This document shows, in pieces, positions 9,269 through 19,477 of a stretch of DNA of 64,000 nt. A program made the translations under genes and the position numbers. The notes beneath the pieces are model-generated. The model worked only from the letters and a program-made list of their open reading frames with translations. It was not told the DNA's origin and did not search any database. The stretch is taken from the NCBI GenBank assembly GCA_963682055.1, contig OY821747.1, positions 26,906,126 to 26,970,125 on the forward strand, read 5' to 3'. Each line of letters opens with the position of its first letter. Position 1 is the stretch's first letter. This stretch comes from Primula veris. Taxonomy: Eukaryota > Streptophyta > Magnoliopsida > Ericales > Primulaceae.

Positions 9269-10537
9269 TGTTGAACGTAGTTTCTTCTAATCGATTATTT
9301 TGATGATAACAATATTTGTAAAACATGATAAAAGCTCGTTTTGCGTACTAATCATTTATCGAGTGTGTTAAAGGGTCTAAATGATTGAATGCGTAATTAC
9401 GAAGCCATTGGTTCAAGCGGAACCTAAATCGGAGTTGGAACGAATTAGTTACGGGGTTTCGAAGTTTGTCGAGCAAACCGAAAATAACCCAGAACAACAA
9501 AAAACGATTGATCAACCCTAAACGATCGATCATACATACGAAAAATCCTTCCAGTGAGCATAGGACAAAAACGACCGATCGCCATAATAAAACGACCGAT
9601 CGTTTTATTGATGATTTCTTCCAGTGAGCACTCAGCAAAAACGACCGATCATTAATCTGAAACGACCGATCGTTTCAGTGCACATTTTGTCCAGTAAGTC
9701 CAATTGAAAAACGACCGATCGTTTTTCAGAAACGACCGATCGTTTCTGTAGAATTTCAAAATCCAGCTTTTAAGCTATTCCTGAAAATGGGGCGAACTGC
9801 TGCAAAAACAGCATTGAATGAACTCACCAACCAGCAACGGTCTGAAATTTATTGCTGCACCTTTGTGACTCTACAAAAGCCCCAAAACACTTTGAAGAAG
9901 ATCATCCAAGCATTCACAACTTTTAAGCAATTCTTACAAGAAAATCCTTCAAGCTTATACTACTTATTTCTCACTTGTAATCAAAAATATTCTCGAGTAT
10001 ATTCTTATAGTAATCTTATAAACATCGAGATAATATTTGTTAGTGAGCGATTCGAAATCAAACTTGTAAAAGAGTATTTTATAAACTCATTAGTGAGCGA
10101 GTGAATTGGGTAGAGGCTTTTAAGCAAGTGTAGCTTAAAAGCTCTAGGTCATTTATTCGGGATACTCATATAGTGAGGGGGAGCGTAATCGGTTGATTAA
10201 GCTCGTTAAGGTGTAACCTTGAAACGAAGATTTTTAGTGAAACACTCGGTAGTGAAAATACCGAGAAGAGGACGTAGGCGCGGTTTGCCGAACCTCTATA
10301 AATCTTGCGTTATTTCTTTCCCTTAACTTTTACTTTCCATATTCATTTATCGCTTATATTTATTGCTTGCTTAGATCATTTTAGCGTTAATTTGGTAACA
10401 AAAGAGTTTAGGTTATAAATATCACTAATTAACTTAGTTAAATACCCATAGTTTTAATTCCGCGAAAAACGTACGAAAACCTTATTCACCCCCCCCCCCC
10501 CCCCCCCCTCTAAGGTTTAGACTCCTACGGACCAACA
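9269..10537 (+). repeat. E1 3' LTR
   Basis: A 1269-bp copy of the LTR at 812-2081. By eye the differences are A to G in ATAAAAGCTCG, G to A in CCGAGAAGAGG, and 20 rather than 21 C in the homopolymer. The palindromes, the TATA-like CTATAAATC (10296-10304) and the terminal CCAACA are conserved. Confidence 0.93.
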
Positions 10538-10544
10538 GTCACCA

Positions 10545-11117
10545 TCTTAGGCGTCACCTCATGGGATTTTCCATTATGTACCTGTACTACTGGGCTGAAC
10601 CTTTATAGATAATGGCCTATTTAGGAAAGCTCTCTTGAACCATGGATTTTTGGGTTTTAGCATTGGGTACCCTCTAATAATATGTGGGTCGATTCATACT
10701 CGAATAGACATATTCGGGTTCAATATTTATGTTCTATCACACACAATTTTAATGAATAATAAATATCCTTGTATTTCTTTTTGCTTTGTTTTTAAATTTG
10801 ATGCTCAATGATTACATTTTATGTACAAAATCTTAGGCGTCACCTTATGAGATTTTCCATTATGGACCTGTACTACTGGGCTGAACCTTTATAGATAATG
10901 GCCTATTTAGGAAAGCTCTCTTGAACCATGGATTTTTGGGTTTTAGCATTGGGTACCCTCTAATAATAGGTGGGTCGATTCATACTCGAATAGATATATT
11001 TGGGTTCAATATTTATGTTCTATCCCACACAATTTTAATGAATAATAAATATCCTTGTATTTCTTTTTGCTTTGTTTTTAAATTTGACGCTCAATGATTA
11101 CATTTTATGTATAAAAT
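10545..11117. repeat. 286-bp tandem duplication flanking E1
   Basis: Two direct copies with a period of 286 bp, each beginning with TCTTAGGCGTCACC. They differ at only a few positions. Neither codes for protein. This is the host-side sequence just right of the E1 insertion, possibly part of an older element that I could not identify. Confidence 0.8.
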
Positions 11118-11230
11118 CTTAAATAATAGTGAAGAACAAGGGCGGAGACAACATTAGTATATGAGTGGGACTGGATTTTTAAAAAATCAATTGGGGGATT
11201 AAATCGTTATTTTTGTTTAAAAAAAATTTA
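11118..11230. other. Unassigned spacer with a hAT-like end
   Basis: CAAGGGCGGAGAC at 11138 resembles the terminal repeat of the hAT elements elsewhere in this window. No partner end was found, so it may be a truncated copy. Confidence 0.3.
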
Positions 11231-13338
11231 CACTACAAAAAAATGGAGTAGCTTTTTAAAGATCAAGTGTATCAATGATTCTCTCACCTTACACAAATCA
11301 TTGCAAAAAGAAAATATTAAGCAAGTTTAACTTTGACTAGAATTTGAGACCTGAACAATTTAAATGCGAATCATTGTGAATGAATAAGTTTTGCAGTACT
11401 TGTTTAATTTCCTTGCAGTACCTGTCGCCTTTCGCATGTTCTTTCTGGTAGAAAAATAAGTTAATTACGTATTGATTTATAAAAACAAAACTATTTAAAA
11501 ATTAGTTATTTTATAAAATTTAATTAATAATTGGTAAATTATTCATAAAACTAATTAATAATTGATCACCTACCTAATTACCTAATAAAAATAAAAATAA
11601 AATGGAAAAAATAGGAAAAACTCAAAAAATGGAAAACAGAGATTAGAAAAAGAAAAAATCAAAATACAAAAAAAAAAACCTTTAAAAAAGTCGGAAACCC
11701 AAAAAAAGGTAAAAAAACACAAGAAAAATCGAAAAAAACAAAATCATAAAGAAAAAACGAAAAAAAATGAAAAAAAATCGGGAACCCGAAAAAACTAAAA
11801 AAAATCCATACAAAAATCCAAAATCACAAAACATTTTAAAATGGTCCAAAAAAGTCGGGAACCCGAAAAAACTCCTGAAAAATGGTAAAAAAAAAAAGCC
11901 AAGAAAAATCAAAAAATCAAAAATCACAAAAAAAAATGAAAAAAAAGTTCAAAAAAGTCGAAAAGTCCAAAAAAATGTTAAAAACTTTAAAATAACTTGC
12001 AATTGTTTTCAAATGACTCAAAATGACTTAAATTGACTCAGACTGTTTTTAAAATTATTCGAGCTGTTTTTTAAAATGACTCAGACTGTTTTTAAAGTTA
12101 CTGAAATAAACTGTTTTTAAAATGGCTCGGGAAATTTTTAAAATTACTTAACATGACTCAAATTGTTTTTAAAATGACTTAAAATGGGCCAGACTGTTTT
12201 TAAAACAACTCTGACTATTTTTAAACTGACTCAAAATAAATCAGACTATTTTTAAAATTACTCATATTATTTTTAAATTACTCAGACTCTTTTTAAAATG
12301 ACTGAAAATAAAACTGTTTTTAAAATGACTGAAAATGACTCAAACTGTTTTTAAAATGACTTAAAACGACTCAAACTGTTTTTAAAATGATTTAAAATGA
12401 CCCAGACAATTTTTAAAATTACTCAGACTATTTTTAAAACAACTTAAAACGGATCAAACTGTGTTTAAAATGACTTAAAACGACTCAAACTGTTTTTAAA
12501 AGTACTAAGTATGTTTTTAAAATGATTTAAAACAGCTCACATTGGTTTTTAAATGATTTAAAACGACTCACACTGATTTTAAAATGACTTAAAACAACTT
12601 AGATTGTTTTTAAAATTACTCAGATTGTTTTTATCATGACTTAAAACGACTCAAACTGTTTTTAAAATGACTTAAAACGACTAAGTCTGTTTTTAAAATG
12701 ACTTAAAATGAGTCAGATTATTTTTAAAATGTCTCGGACTATTTTTAAAATGAATTAAGACGACTCAGACTGTTTTTGTTTTTGCGTTTTTGGAATTTTG
12801 TTGATTTTAGATTTTTTGGGTTTTTTTTTCCAGATTTTTTTGATTTTTTTGATTTTTCCATTTTTATTTTCTGGAATTTTTCCATTTTTTTATTTTTTTT
12901 AGATTTTTATTGGTTAGTTAGGAGAAATTGTTTAGTTTCCTAGAAAAAGTAATCTTAATCCTAAGCGAAGTGTGAACATATTGGAGATAATCTAATTAGT
13001 TAAAATGGTCTTTACCTTAAAGTCTAAAAGAAATATGGATTTTTGGTCAATAAGTTAAAATCTAATTGGATTTTTACACTCGAGCAAATCTCTTATTAAG
13101 TTTCAAGTGAACACTGACACTTGAGAATGAACTCATTAAAGATTTAAAATAAAATGTGAAAAAGTCTATCTGAAAGACTGAAAAAGGGATTTAGTGTATA
13201 TTACCAACTTTATAAATTATCTAGTTTTATATTATATTATAGGGTCTGTTTATATATATATATAAAAGAATACATATTATTATTGGGTCTAATATCAGTT
13301 GCTAAATAAAATTGCTATTTCATAATTTTCTTGTAGTG
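11231..13338. mobile_element. Possible non-autonomous CACTA-like element with a minisatellite core
   Basis: The left end reads CACTACAAAAAAATGG. The right end reads TTTTCTTGTAGTG, whose complement is CACTACAAGAAAA. Inside are an A-rich arm (11580-11990), a tandem minisatellite (12010-12770) and a T-rich arm (12775-12930) partly complementary to the A-rich arm. Three-base target duplications do not match (TTA on the left, GGT on the right), so the two ends may belong to different insertions. No transposase is present. Confidence 0.35.
11580..12930. repeat. A-rich arm, minisatellite and T-rich arm forming an imperfect inverted structure
   Basis: Left-arm segments such as CCTAATAAAAATAAAAAT and ATGGAAAAA recur as complements near 12840-12925. 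The middle (about 12010-12770) is a degenerate tandem repeat of roughly 30 bp with the core GACTCAAACTGTTTTTAAAA and TGACTTAAAA, repeated more than 20 times. The lysine-rich open frame at 11767-12036 is a product of this composition and is not a gene. Confidence 0.7.
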
Positions 13339-14057
13339 GGTACTTTATATAGTTTTATATCTAAAATTTAATCCATACCACTAAGATAAATTCATAGGAA
13401 AGGCTTATAACAGAAGAATTTTGAACCAAAATTCAATGTGAATAGATGGTACCGACCATCTTGATCATAATTGTTCAAGAAATAGTTCCCATGCCACCAA
13501 CTCATCAGTCAATGTAGATTCGTATCTTCTTGAATTTAATTTTGCCAACTTTTTAATTTGATTTTGTTATCCTTTAGATCGTTGTCCAAGTCTTTCATTG
13601 ATACTCACTTCTATTGAGTTGTTTCATTGATCTTTGCCTAGGTTTGAAGCAACGTTCTATTATTGAGAGTACTGATAATTAAGAACAACACATTCAGTCA
13701 AACATTGGTCTTTTTATTTCATGAGTCGATATTTGTTTTACTAAATATAACATCAAATTTATTTTAGGGGCTTTTTACCAATACAAATTTGTTGCCGGGG
13801 GAGAAAAAGTTTTGCTGAATAAGGACCGTGATAACAAATATACAATGGATTTCATAGATGCTGAGGATATCTAGTATTCCCTATATGAATGTGCTGTTAC
13901 ATTATTTTCTTAAAAGCTGTAGCTTTAGCGAACACAGAGATTGTGTATGGGAATATTATTATCAGACTTAACCATATCGTTAATGACAAAGATATATAAC
14001 AATATAGAAATCCAGTAGTTAAAAGAAAATACAAGATTATAAAGATTGCGAAGTAAG
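13339..14057. other. Unassigned non-coding spacer
   Basis: AT-rich, with no convincing reading frame or repeat structure. It ends in GAAGTAAG (14050-14057), the target duplication of the hAT element that follows. Confidence 0.4.
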
Positions 14058-14739
14058 CAGGGGCGGAACATCACTATGATTGAGGGTTGTCAGATTTTAT
14101 TTTTTATTATTAATGTTTTTAAAATAATTTACATATATAATGTATTCTGACAACCTATTAAATATATTTTTTGGCAACCCCTTTAAAAATTATATATTAT
14201 TACTGTAATAACATAATATTATTTTTTATGTGCTATTAATAGTACTAATTAAAAAATAAATAACAAACAATTGAATACACTACAACACCAACTTATATAC
14301 CATATTGATATGTGACACACATTTTTAGAAAAATTTAAACTATAATAATAAAAATAATAATAACATATAGTGGTGGTGAAAATATTATTAATAATAATTT
14401 TTGGTAGTTTTGTATGCAAAGTGCCTATACTGAAAATGTGAAACATATTTGGTTGTTCATTTATATCTATACAAAGTGAGTAACTTGAGTATTTAATAAA
14501 ATAAGTTTGTCTTATCCGAGTTTTTTTGAATAATTTTATACATTTGTTTGTTCATATTTTTTCTTTTAATAGCCAAGTTTCTTACTTTTACCTTATTATA
14601 TCTTCGTTTCTTTATACCTTTTCTTTTCGTACCAATTTTTTCTTAATTTTTATTTATTTTACCTTGTTTTCTAATTTTTATTTCGTTTTTTTATCAATTT
14701 TCAAATGGTGAAACTTTCGGTACATGACTCAATGTGGCT

Positions 14740-15830
14740 TGTTGGCCCCGGTGCGGCTAAACCTTAGAGGGGAGGTGAATAAGGTTTCTAGGCGTTTTTG
14801 CCTAAATTAAAAATTCTAAGCAACTAACAACCCAATTTATGCAATTCTAAACTTAAGCGTTTAACAAAAGTTAATGAATTGCTAAATTACTAAACGCAAG
14901 CAATAAATACGCAAGAATATAAGTTGCGGAAAGTAAAAGCAAGGGAAGAAAATGACACCGTGATTTATAGAGGTTCGGCAAACGTGCCTACGTCCTCTTC
15001 TCGGTACTACCGAGTATTTCACTAAAATGTTTCTTCCGGATTTTACAAACCCTATCGAGCTCAATCGACCGATTGGCTCACCCTCTACCCGAGGTTCCTA
15101 CTCTTGATACAAGTGCAAGAGAACACGACTACGAGTCTACGACTCCCCCTCAATTTATGAGTACCCGAATGAAAAACCTAGAGCTTTTAAGCTTCACTTG
15201 CTTACAAAGCCTCTACCCGTTCACTCGCTCACAATTGAGTTTATAAAACACTCGATACAAATTTTGTTACAAAAATGTAACTACACTCACTATTCTAATT
15301 GCTTCTTAAAAAGCTAATTGGTGAGTTGTTGATGATGATCGAGCTTGAATCTCTTTCTCGTTGATTTCCTTCTTTCTCGAATATATTCACCAAAATGGTG
15401 ATTTTTAGGGTTTTTATGAGAGAGGTTGAAGGATGATGTTATGTATGATAATTGGTGATTTTGGGAGAGAGATTGGGTTGGTTTTTATATCAGCAAAGTC
15501 TGTTTTTCTGGATATGACCGTTGGGGTTGGTTTTAAGCAACTTTCCAGAATAAGCTGAAAAGCTGTTTTCGAAATCTGTAGAAAACGATCGGTCGTTTTC
15601 TACAGTCGATCGGTCGTTTTACAGAAAACGATCGGTCGTTTTCTGAAAACGATCGGTCGTTTTTATACTGGACTCTCTGGAAGAAATTGGATCAAAAACG
15701 ATCGGTCGTTTTTGTCCAGTCGATCGGTCGACTGTAATCCTGGTCCCGTAAATCTTCGAATGCTCATAACTCCTTCGTTTTAGCTCCGATTTTGGTTCCG
15801 CTTGAACCTATGGCTTCGTTATCGAATGCT
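14740..15830 (-). repeat. E2 extra LTR copy (outer part of the duplicated 3' LTR)
   Basis: It starts with the LTR terminus TGTTGGCCCC but stops at CGAATGCT, where the next copy begins at AAACCTTAG. The junction sits on a shared GCT. The tandem period is 1072 bp. It differs from the other two copies at a few positions near its outer end, such as GAGGGGAGG for GAGGGGGGG. Confidence 0.88.
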
Positions 15831-17035
15831 AAACCTTAGAGGGGGGGTGAATAAGGTTTCTAGGCGTTTTTGCCTAAATTAAAAATTCTAAGCAACTAAC
15901 AACCCAACTTATGCAATTCTAAGCTTAAGCGTTTAACAAAAGTTAATGAATTGCTAAATTACTAAACGCAAGCAATAAATACGCAAGAATATAAGTTGCG
16001 GAAAGTAAAAGCAAGGGAAGAAAATGACACCGTGATTTATAGAGGTTCGGCAAACGTGCCTACGTCCTCTTCTCGGTACTACCGAGTATTTCACTAAAAT
16101 GTTTCTTCCGGATTTTACAAACCCTATCGAGCTCAATCGACCGATTGGCTCACCCTCTACCCGAGGTTCCTACTCTTGATACAAGTGCAAGAGAACACGA
16201 CTACGAGTCTACGACTCCCCCTCAATTTATGAGTACCCGAATGAAAAACCTAGAGCTTTTAAGCTTCACTTGCTTACAAAGCCTCTACCCGTTCACTCGC
16301 TCACAATTGAGTTTATAAAACACTCGATACAAATTTTGTTACAAAAATGTAACTACACTCACTATTCTAATTGCTTCTTAAAAAGCTAATTGGTGAGTTG
16401 TTGATGATGATCGAGCTTGAATCTCTTTCTCGTTGATTTCCTTCTTTCTCGAATATATTCACCAAAATGGTGATTTTTAGGGTTTTTATGAGAGAGGTTG
16501 AAGGATGATGTTATGTATGATAATTGGTGATTTTGGGAGAGAGATTGGGTTGGTTTTTATATCAGCAAAGTCTGTTTTTTTGGATATGACCGTTGGGGTT
16601 GGTTTTAAGCAACTTTCCAGAATAAGCTGAAAAGCTGTTTTCGAAATCTGTAGAAAACGATCGGTCGTTTTCTACAGTCGATCGGTCGTTTTACAGAAAA
16701 CGATCGGTCGTTTTCTGAAAACGATCGGTCGTTTTTATACTGGACTCTCTGGAAGAAATTGGATCAAAAACGATCGGTCGTTTTTGTCCAGTCGATCGGT
16801 CGACTGTAATCCTGGTCCCGTAAATCTTCGAATGCTCATAACTCCTTCGTTTTAGCTCCGATTTTGGTTCCGCTTGAACCTATGGCTTCGTTATCGAATG
16901 CTCTATCATTTAAAGACCTGAAATATACGTTTTCTATTTTTGGACAAGACAAGAGTTATATCATCGAAATCGTAAAATCATTAAACGCATAATCGAAGTA
17001 ATAATCAAAATCATTATTGAACTCTATGTTCAACA
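15831..17035 (-). repeat. E2 3' LTR copy next to the polypurine tract
   Basis: It lacks the first ~19 bases of the LTR (read on +) because of the tandem junction, but ends correctly at TTCAACA beside the polypurine tract. Against the 5' LTR I found a C/T difference in the TCTGTTTTT stretch and a T/G difference near TCATTATTGAAC. Confidence 0.9.
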
Positions 17036-17330
17036 ATCTCCCCCATTTTGATTATGACAAACTAATGATGATTTTACAAGATACAAGAAAAATATCTCCT
17101 CCATTTTAACAAAACGCATTACACCAAATTATATCATTTTTCTCCCCCTTTGGCATTATCAAAATGCAATCAATAATAAAAAATATGGGGTTATGTGAAG
17201 GGTTTTTAAAGAAAAACCAAAACATGAAAAATGTAAATATGATGCATATACCCGACCCAACTAATCACATATATGTAGATATTATAGATTAGAGTATACC
17301 GCATATGTGATGTGGAGTCGAGTCCGCTCG
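17036..17330 (-). other. E2 3' untranslated region with two polypurine tracts
   Basis: Read on the minus strand it carries CAAAGGGGGAGAAAAA (complement of 17137-17152) and, abutting the LTR, AAAATGGGGGAGA (complement of 17037-17049). There is no coding content. It directly follows gag, so pol has been removed cleanly. Confidence 0.8.
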
Positions 17331-19415
17331 CTAATGGCATTTGCATTGAGCGTTGCCGATTCCTAATAGGTGGTACCACTTGTTGGTATGCCTTCCACCT
17401 TTGTTGATCAACGGCACTTCATCCTTGATGGTGGAGTCGATCTTCTTGACTTCCACGGCTTTTGTCGGCGTTGCCAACCATGTGTTGATTTTCTCCTTTT
17501 GGATGGAGATACCTTTTGTCGGTTTTGCCAACCACTTGTCGATTTTCTCCTTTTGGATGGAGATACCTACAACACAAGATTTGTCTTTTTGTACCCAATT
17601 TCTTTTGGGTCCGACATTGTTAGTGGCTCGGGTCTTTACTACCCATTTCAAATCGCTTCTACTAACATGAAAGCGATTTGGGCATTTAGAAGAAATATGC
17701 TCACTTCTACTACAATGAATGCAATGCATAGATTTTTTCGAATATCGAGAACTATGCGACTTTTTGTAGGAAGTTTTAGAAGTATGATGAGCGGTTTTGG
17801 TTTGAAAACCTAAACCTCTTCTATTATTACAAGAGTTCGGCAAAACTCTTGAAGTACTCCCTTGTGTAAAAACAACCTTTTGTATAGGCGGAATAGGAGT
17901 TGTAGACAAGTTAGGAGACTTGACAGAACGGGTTGTGCTTGAGCCAATAGAGTTGGAATCGAAGCCCACACCGCTTTTGTCATTAACATCTTTTTGACAA
18001 CTCAAAATTTCGTCCAACACGGTTTTCCCTTTGGAAAACCTTGAGATTGTTAACTCGAGTTTTTCGACCGTAATGACAAGCTCATCGTTTTTCTTTTTCA
18101 AAGAGTCATTCTCGGTTTTTAAAAACTCGTTTTTATCTTTTAAGTCTTCCTTTTCGTCATCTACATCATGAAGAGAGAATGACGATGTCGGAATAGACTC
18201 ATTTTCAATTTTATCTCTTTTTAAAGATTTTATTTCTTCATTGAGAGAAGAATTTATCTTTTTAAGAGAGTCGACCTTTTCGACAAGTTTAGGAAACTTT
18301 TTAGAGTAAACATCGCACATATGAAGTAAATCATCGTAGGATAGATCGTTTACCTCATCGGTTTCGCTTTCGCTTGAGTTGTCGCTTTCGCTTGAAGACG
18401 ATTGGTTTGGCTCATTGTTGTCTTCCATGGCTATATAGCAACCAAGGTGAGCGACTTCATCTTGGTCGGAGCTATCGCTAGAGCTTGAAACGGATATCTT
18501 CTTCTTGCCTTTGCTCTTGCGATTCTTTATGCAATCTCTTGCCATGTGTCCTTCCTTGCCACAAGTATAGCAAACAAAATCGTTAGAATAAATTGAATTA
18601 TTTGACGATTTACCTTTATGTTTGCGGTGGTCTTTTAGCTTGAGTATTTCCTTGACGATTCGAATGATTTGCATTGAATCTTTGTCGTCATTGGATAGCT
18701 CATCGCTTTCGTCACAAGTTGTTCCTTTGAAAGCTATCTCCCTCCTTTTTGAGATTGGCTTGTGACTATTGAGGGTGATCTCGTGAGTAATGAGTGAACC
18801 CGTCAATGCATCAAGAGTGTAGGTGTTCATGTCGTGTGCCTCTTGAATTGCGGTGACCTTTGGTTCCCATTCTTTCGGTAAGCTCCGAATCACCTTTGAG
18901 ACCATTTCCTTACAAGATAAATGCTTACCAAGAGATGTTAATCCGTTAGTAATAGTAGTAAATCTAGCAAGCATATCGGAAATAGTTTCACCCTCGCTCA
19001 TTTTAAAAAGCTCGTAGTCATGAACTAAAAGTTGGAGTTTGCAATCCTTAACTTGGTTAGTTCCCTCGTGCATAACTACTAACTTATCCCACATACCCTT
19101 AGCGGTTTTACAAGCGGAAATTTTGTTGTACTCGTTAGGAGAAACGGCACAAACAATAGCATACATCGCTTTGGCGTTCGTAGAGTAGGCTTCTAGTTGA
19201 GCGTTATCTAGGTCCTCTACGGGGATTTGGTTCTCGCTATTTTCGAATTTAGGAGCGGAATATCCTACTTTAATAATCTTCCAAAGATTAACATTGTAGC
19301 TTTGTAGGAACATGCTCATCCTATCTTTCCAATAACTATAGTTTATCCCATCAAAATAAGGTGGAGTATTGGGAGATAAAGCTATGCCGGAAGTGAAATT
19401 AAAGAAGTTAGCCAT
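17331..19415 (-). CDS. gag: E2 gag, intact, with no pol downstream
   Basis: A 694-codon Gag that starts at the first ATG after the primer-binding site. It has the FDGINYSYWKDRM block near the N-terminus and the capsid-like region at about residues 105-215 (KGMWDKLVVMHEGT, IRSLPKEWE). A zinc knuckle CYTCGKEGHMARDC lies near the middle, followed by a serine/acidic region and a long lysine/glutamate-rich probable coiled coil (about 385-465). A second knuckle, CIHCSRSEHISSKC, is near the C-terminus. A short tandem peptide repeat follows (GISIQKEKI..W in two copies), with a tail ending in CKCH. In related elements the frame would lead into protease; here it stops. The open frame suggests it may still supply or exploit particle protein. 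It is longer than E1 Gag (563). Confidence 0.9.
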   Translation of the reverse strand: MANFFNFTSGIALSPNTPPYFDGINYSYWKDRMSMFLQSYNVNLWKIIKVGYSAPKFENSENQIPVEDLDNAQLEAYSTNAKAMYAIVCAVSPNEYNKISACKTAKGMWDKLVVMHEGTNQVKDCKLQLLVHDYELFKMSEGETISDMLARFTTITNGLTSLGKHLSCKEMVSKVIRSLPKEWEPKVTAIQEAHDMNTYTLDALTGSLITHEITLNSHKPISKRREIAFKGTTCDESDELSNDDKDSMQIIRIVKEILKLKDHRKHKGKSSNNSIYSNDFVCYTCGKEGHMARDCIKNRKSKGKKKISVSSSSDSSDQDEVAHLGCYIAMEDNNEPNQSSSSESDNSSESETDEVNDLSYDDLLHMCDVYSKKFPKLVEKVDSLKKINSSLNEEIKSLKRDKIENESIPTSSFSLHDVDDEKEDLKDKNEFLKTENDSLKKKNDELVITVEKLELTISRFSKGKTVLDEILSCQKDVNDKSGVGFDSNSIGSSTTRSVKSPNLSTTPIPPIQKVVFTQGSTSRVLPNSCNNRRGLGFQTKTAHHTSKTSYKKSHSSRYSKKSMHCIHCSRSEHISSKCPNRFHVSRSDLKWVVKTRATNNVGPKRNWVQKDKSCVVGISIQKEKIDKWLAKPTKGISIQKEKINTWLATPTKAVEVKKIDSTIKDEVPLINKGGRHTNKWYHLLGIGNAQCKCH

Positions 19416-19463
19416 CGGGATCTTAACTCTAGAATCGTTAGATTCCTATATGCAAGAGCCTTG

Positions 19464-19475
19464 GCTCTGATACCA
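19464..19475 (-). other. E2 primer-binding site
   Basis: On the minus strand it reads TGGTATCAGAGC, complementary to initiator tRNA-Met, two bases inside the 5' LTR. Confidence 0.92.
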
Positions 19476-19477
19476 AT

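Larger units (their letters stand above)
812..10537 (+). mobile_element. E1: complete Sirevirus-type Ty1/copia LTR retrotransposon
   Basis: The element is 9726 bp. It has two LTRs (812-2081 and 9269-10537) beginning TGTTGAACG and ending CCAACA. The 5-bp target duplication GTCAC is exact (807-811 and 10538-10542). Internal order is primer-binding site, gag, protease-integrase, reverse transcriptase-RNase H, a third ORF, and at least two polypurine tracts. Integrase before reverse transcriptase places it in Ty1/copia. The large size, the extra ORF after pol, the multiple polypurine tracts and the palindrome-rich LTRs fit the Sirevirus lineage. The LTRs differ by two substitutions that I found plus one C in a homopolymer, so the insertion is recent. 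The pol frame is broken once near 5100, so this copy may depend on others for movement. Confidence 0.95.

Noticed and set aside
11767..12036. Lysine-rich 89-codon frame and its phenylalanine-rich antisense
   Set aside because: Both arise from simple A-rich sequence (AAA and TTT codons); low complexity only.
11231..13338. Confident call of a CACTA transposon here
   Set aside because: The ends look right but the 3-bp flanks (TTA and GGT) do not match, so it is reported only as a possibility.
14882..15064. 60-codon frame present three times (also 15954-16136 and 19620-19802)
   Set aside because: It is part of the E2 LTR copies, so repetition reflects LTR duplication and not a gene family.
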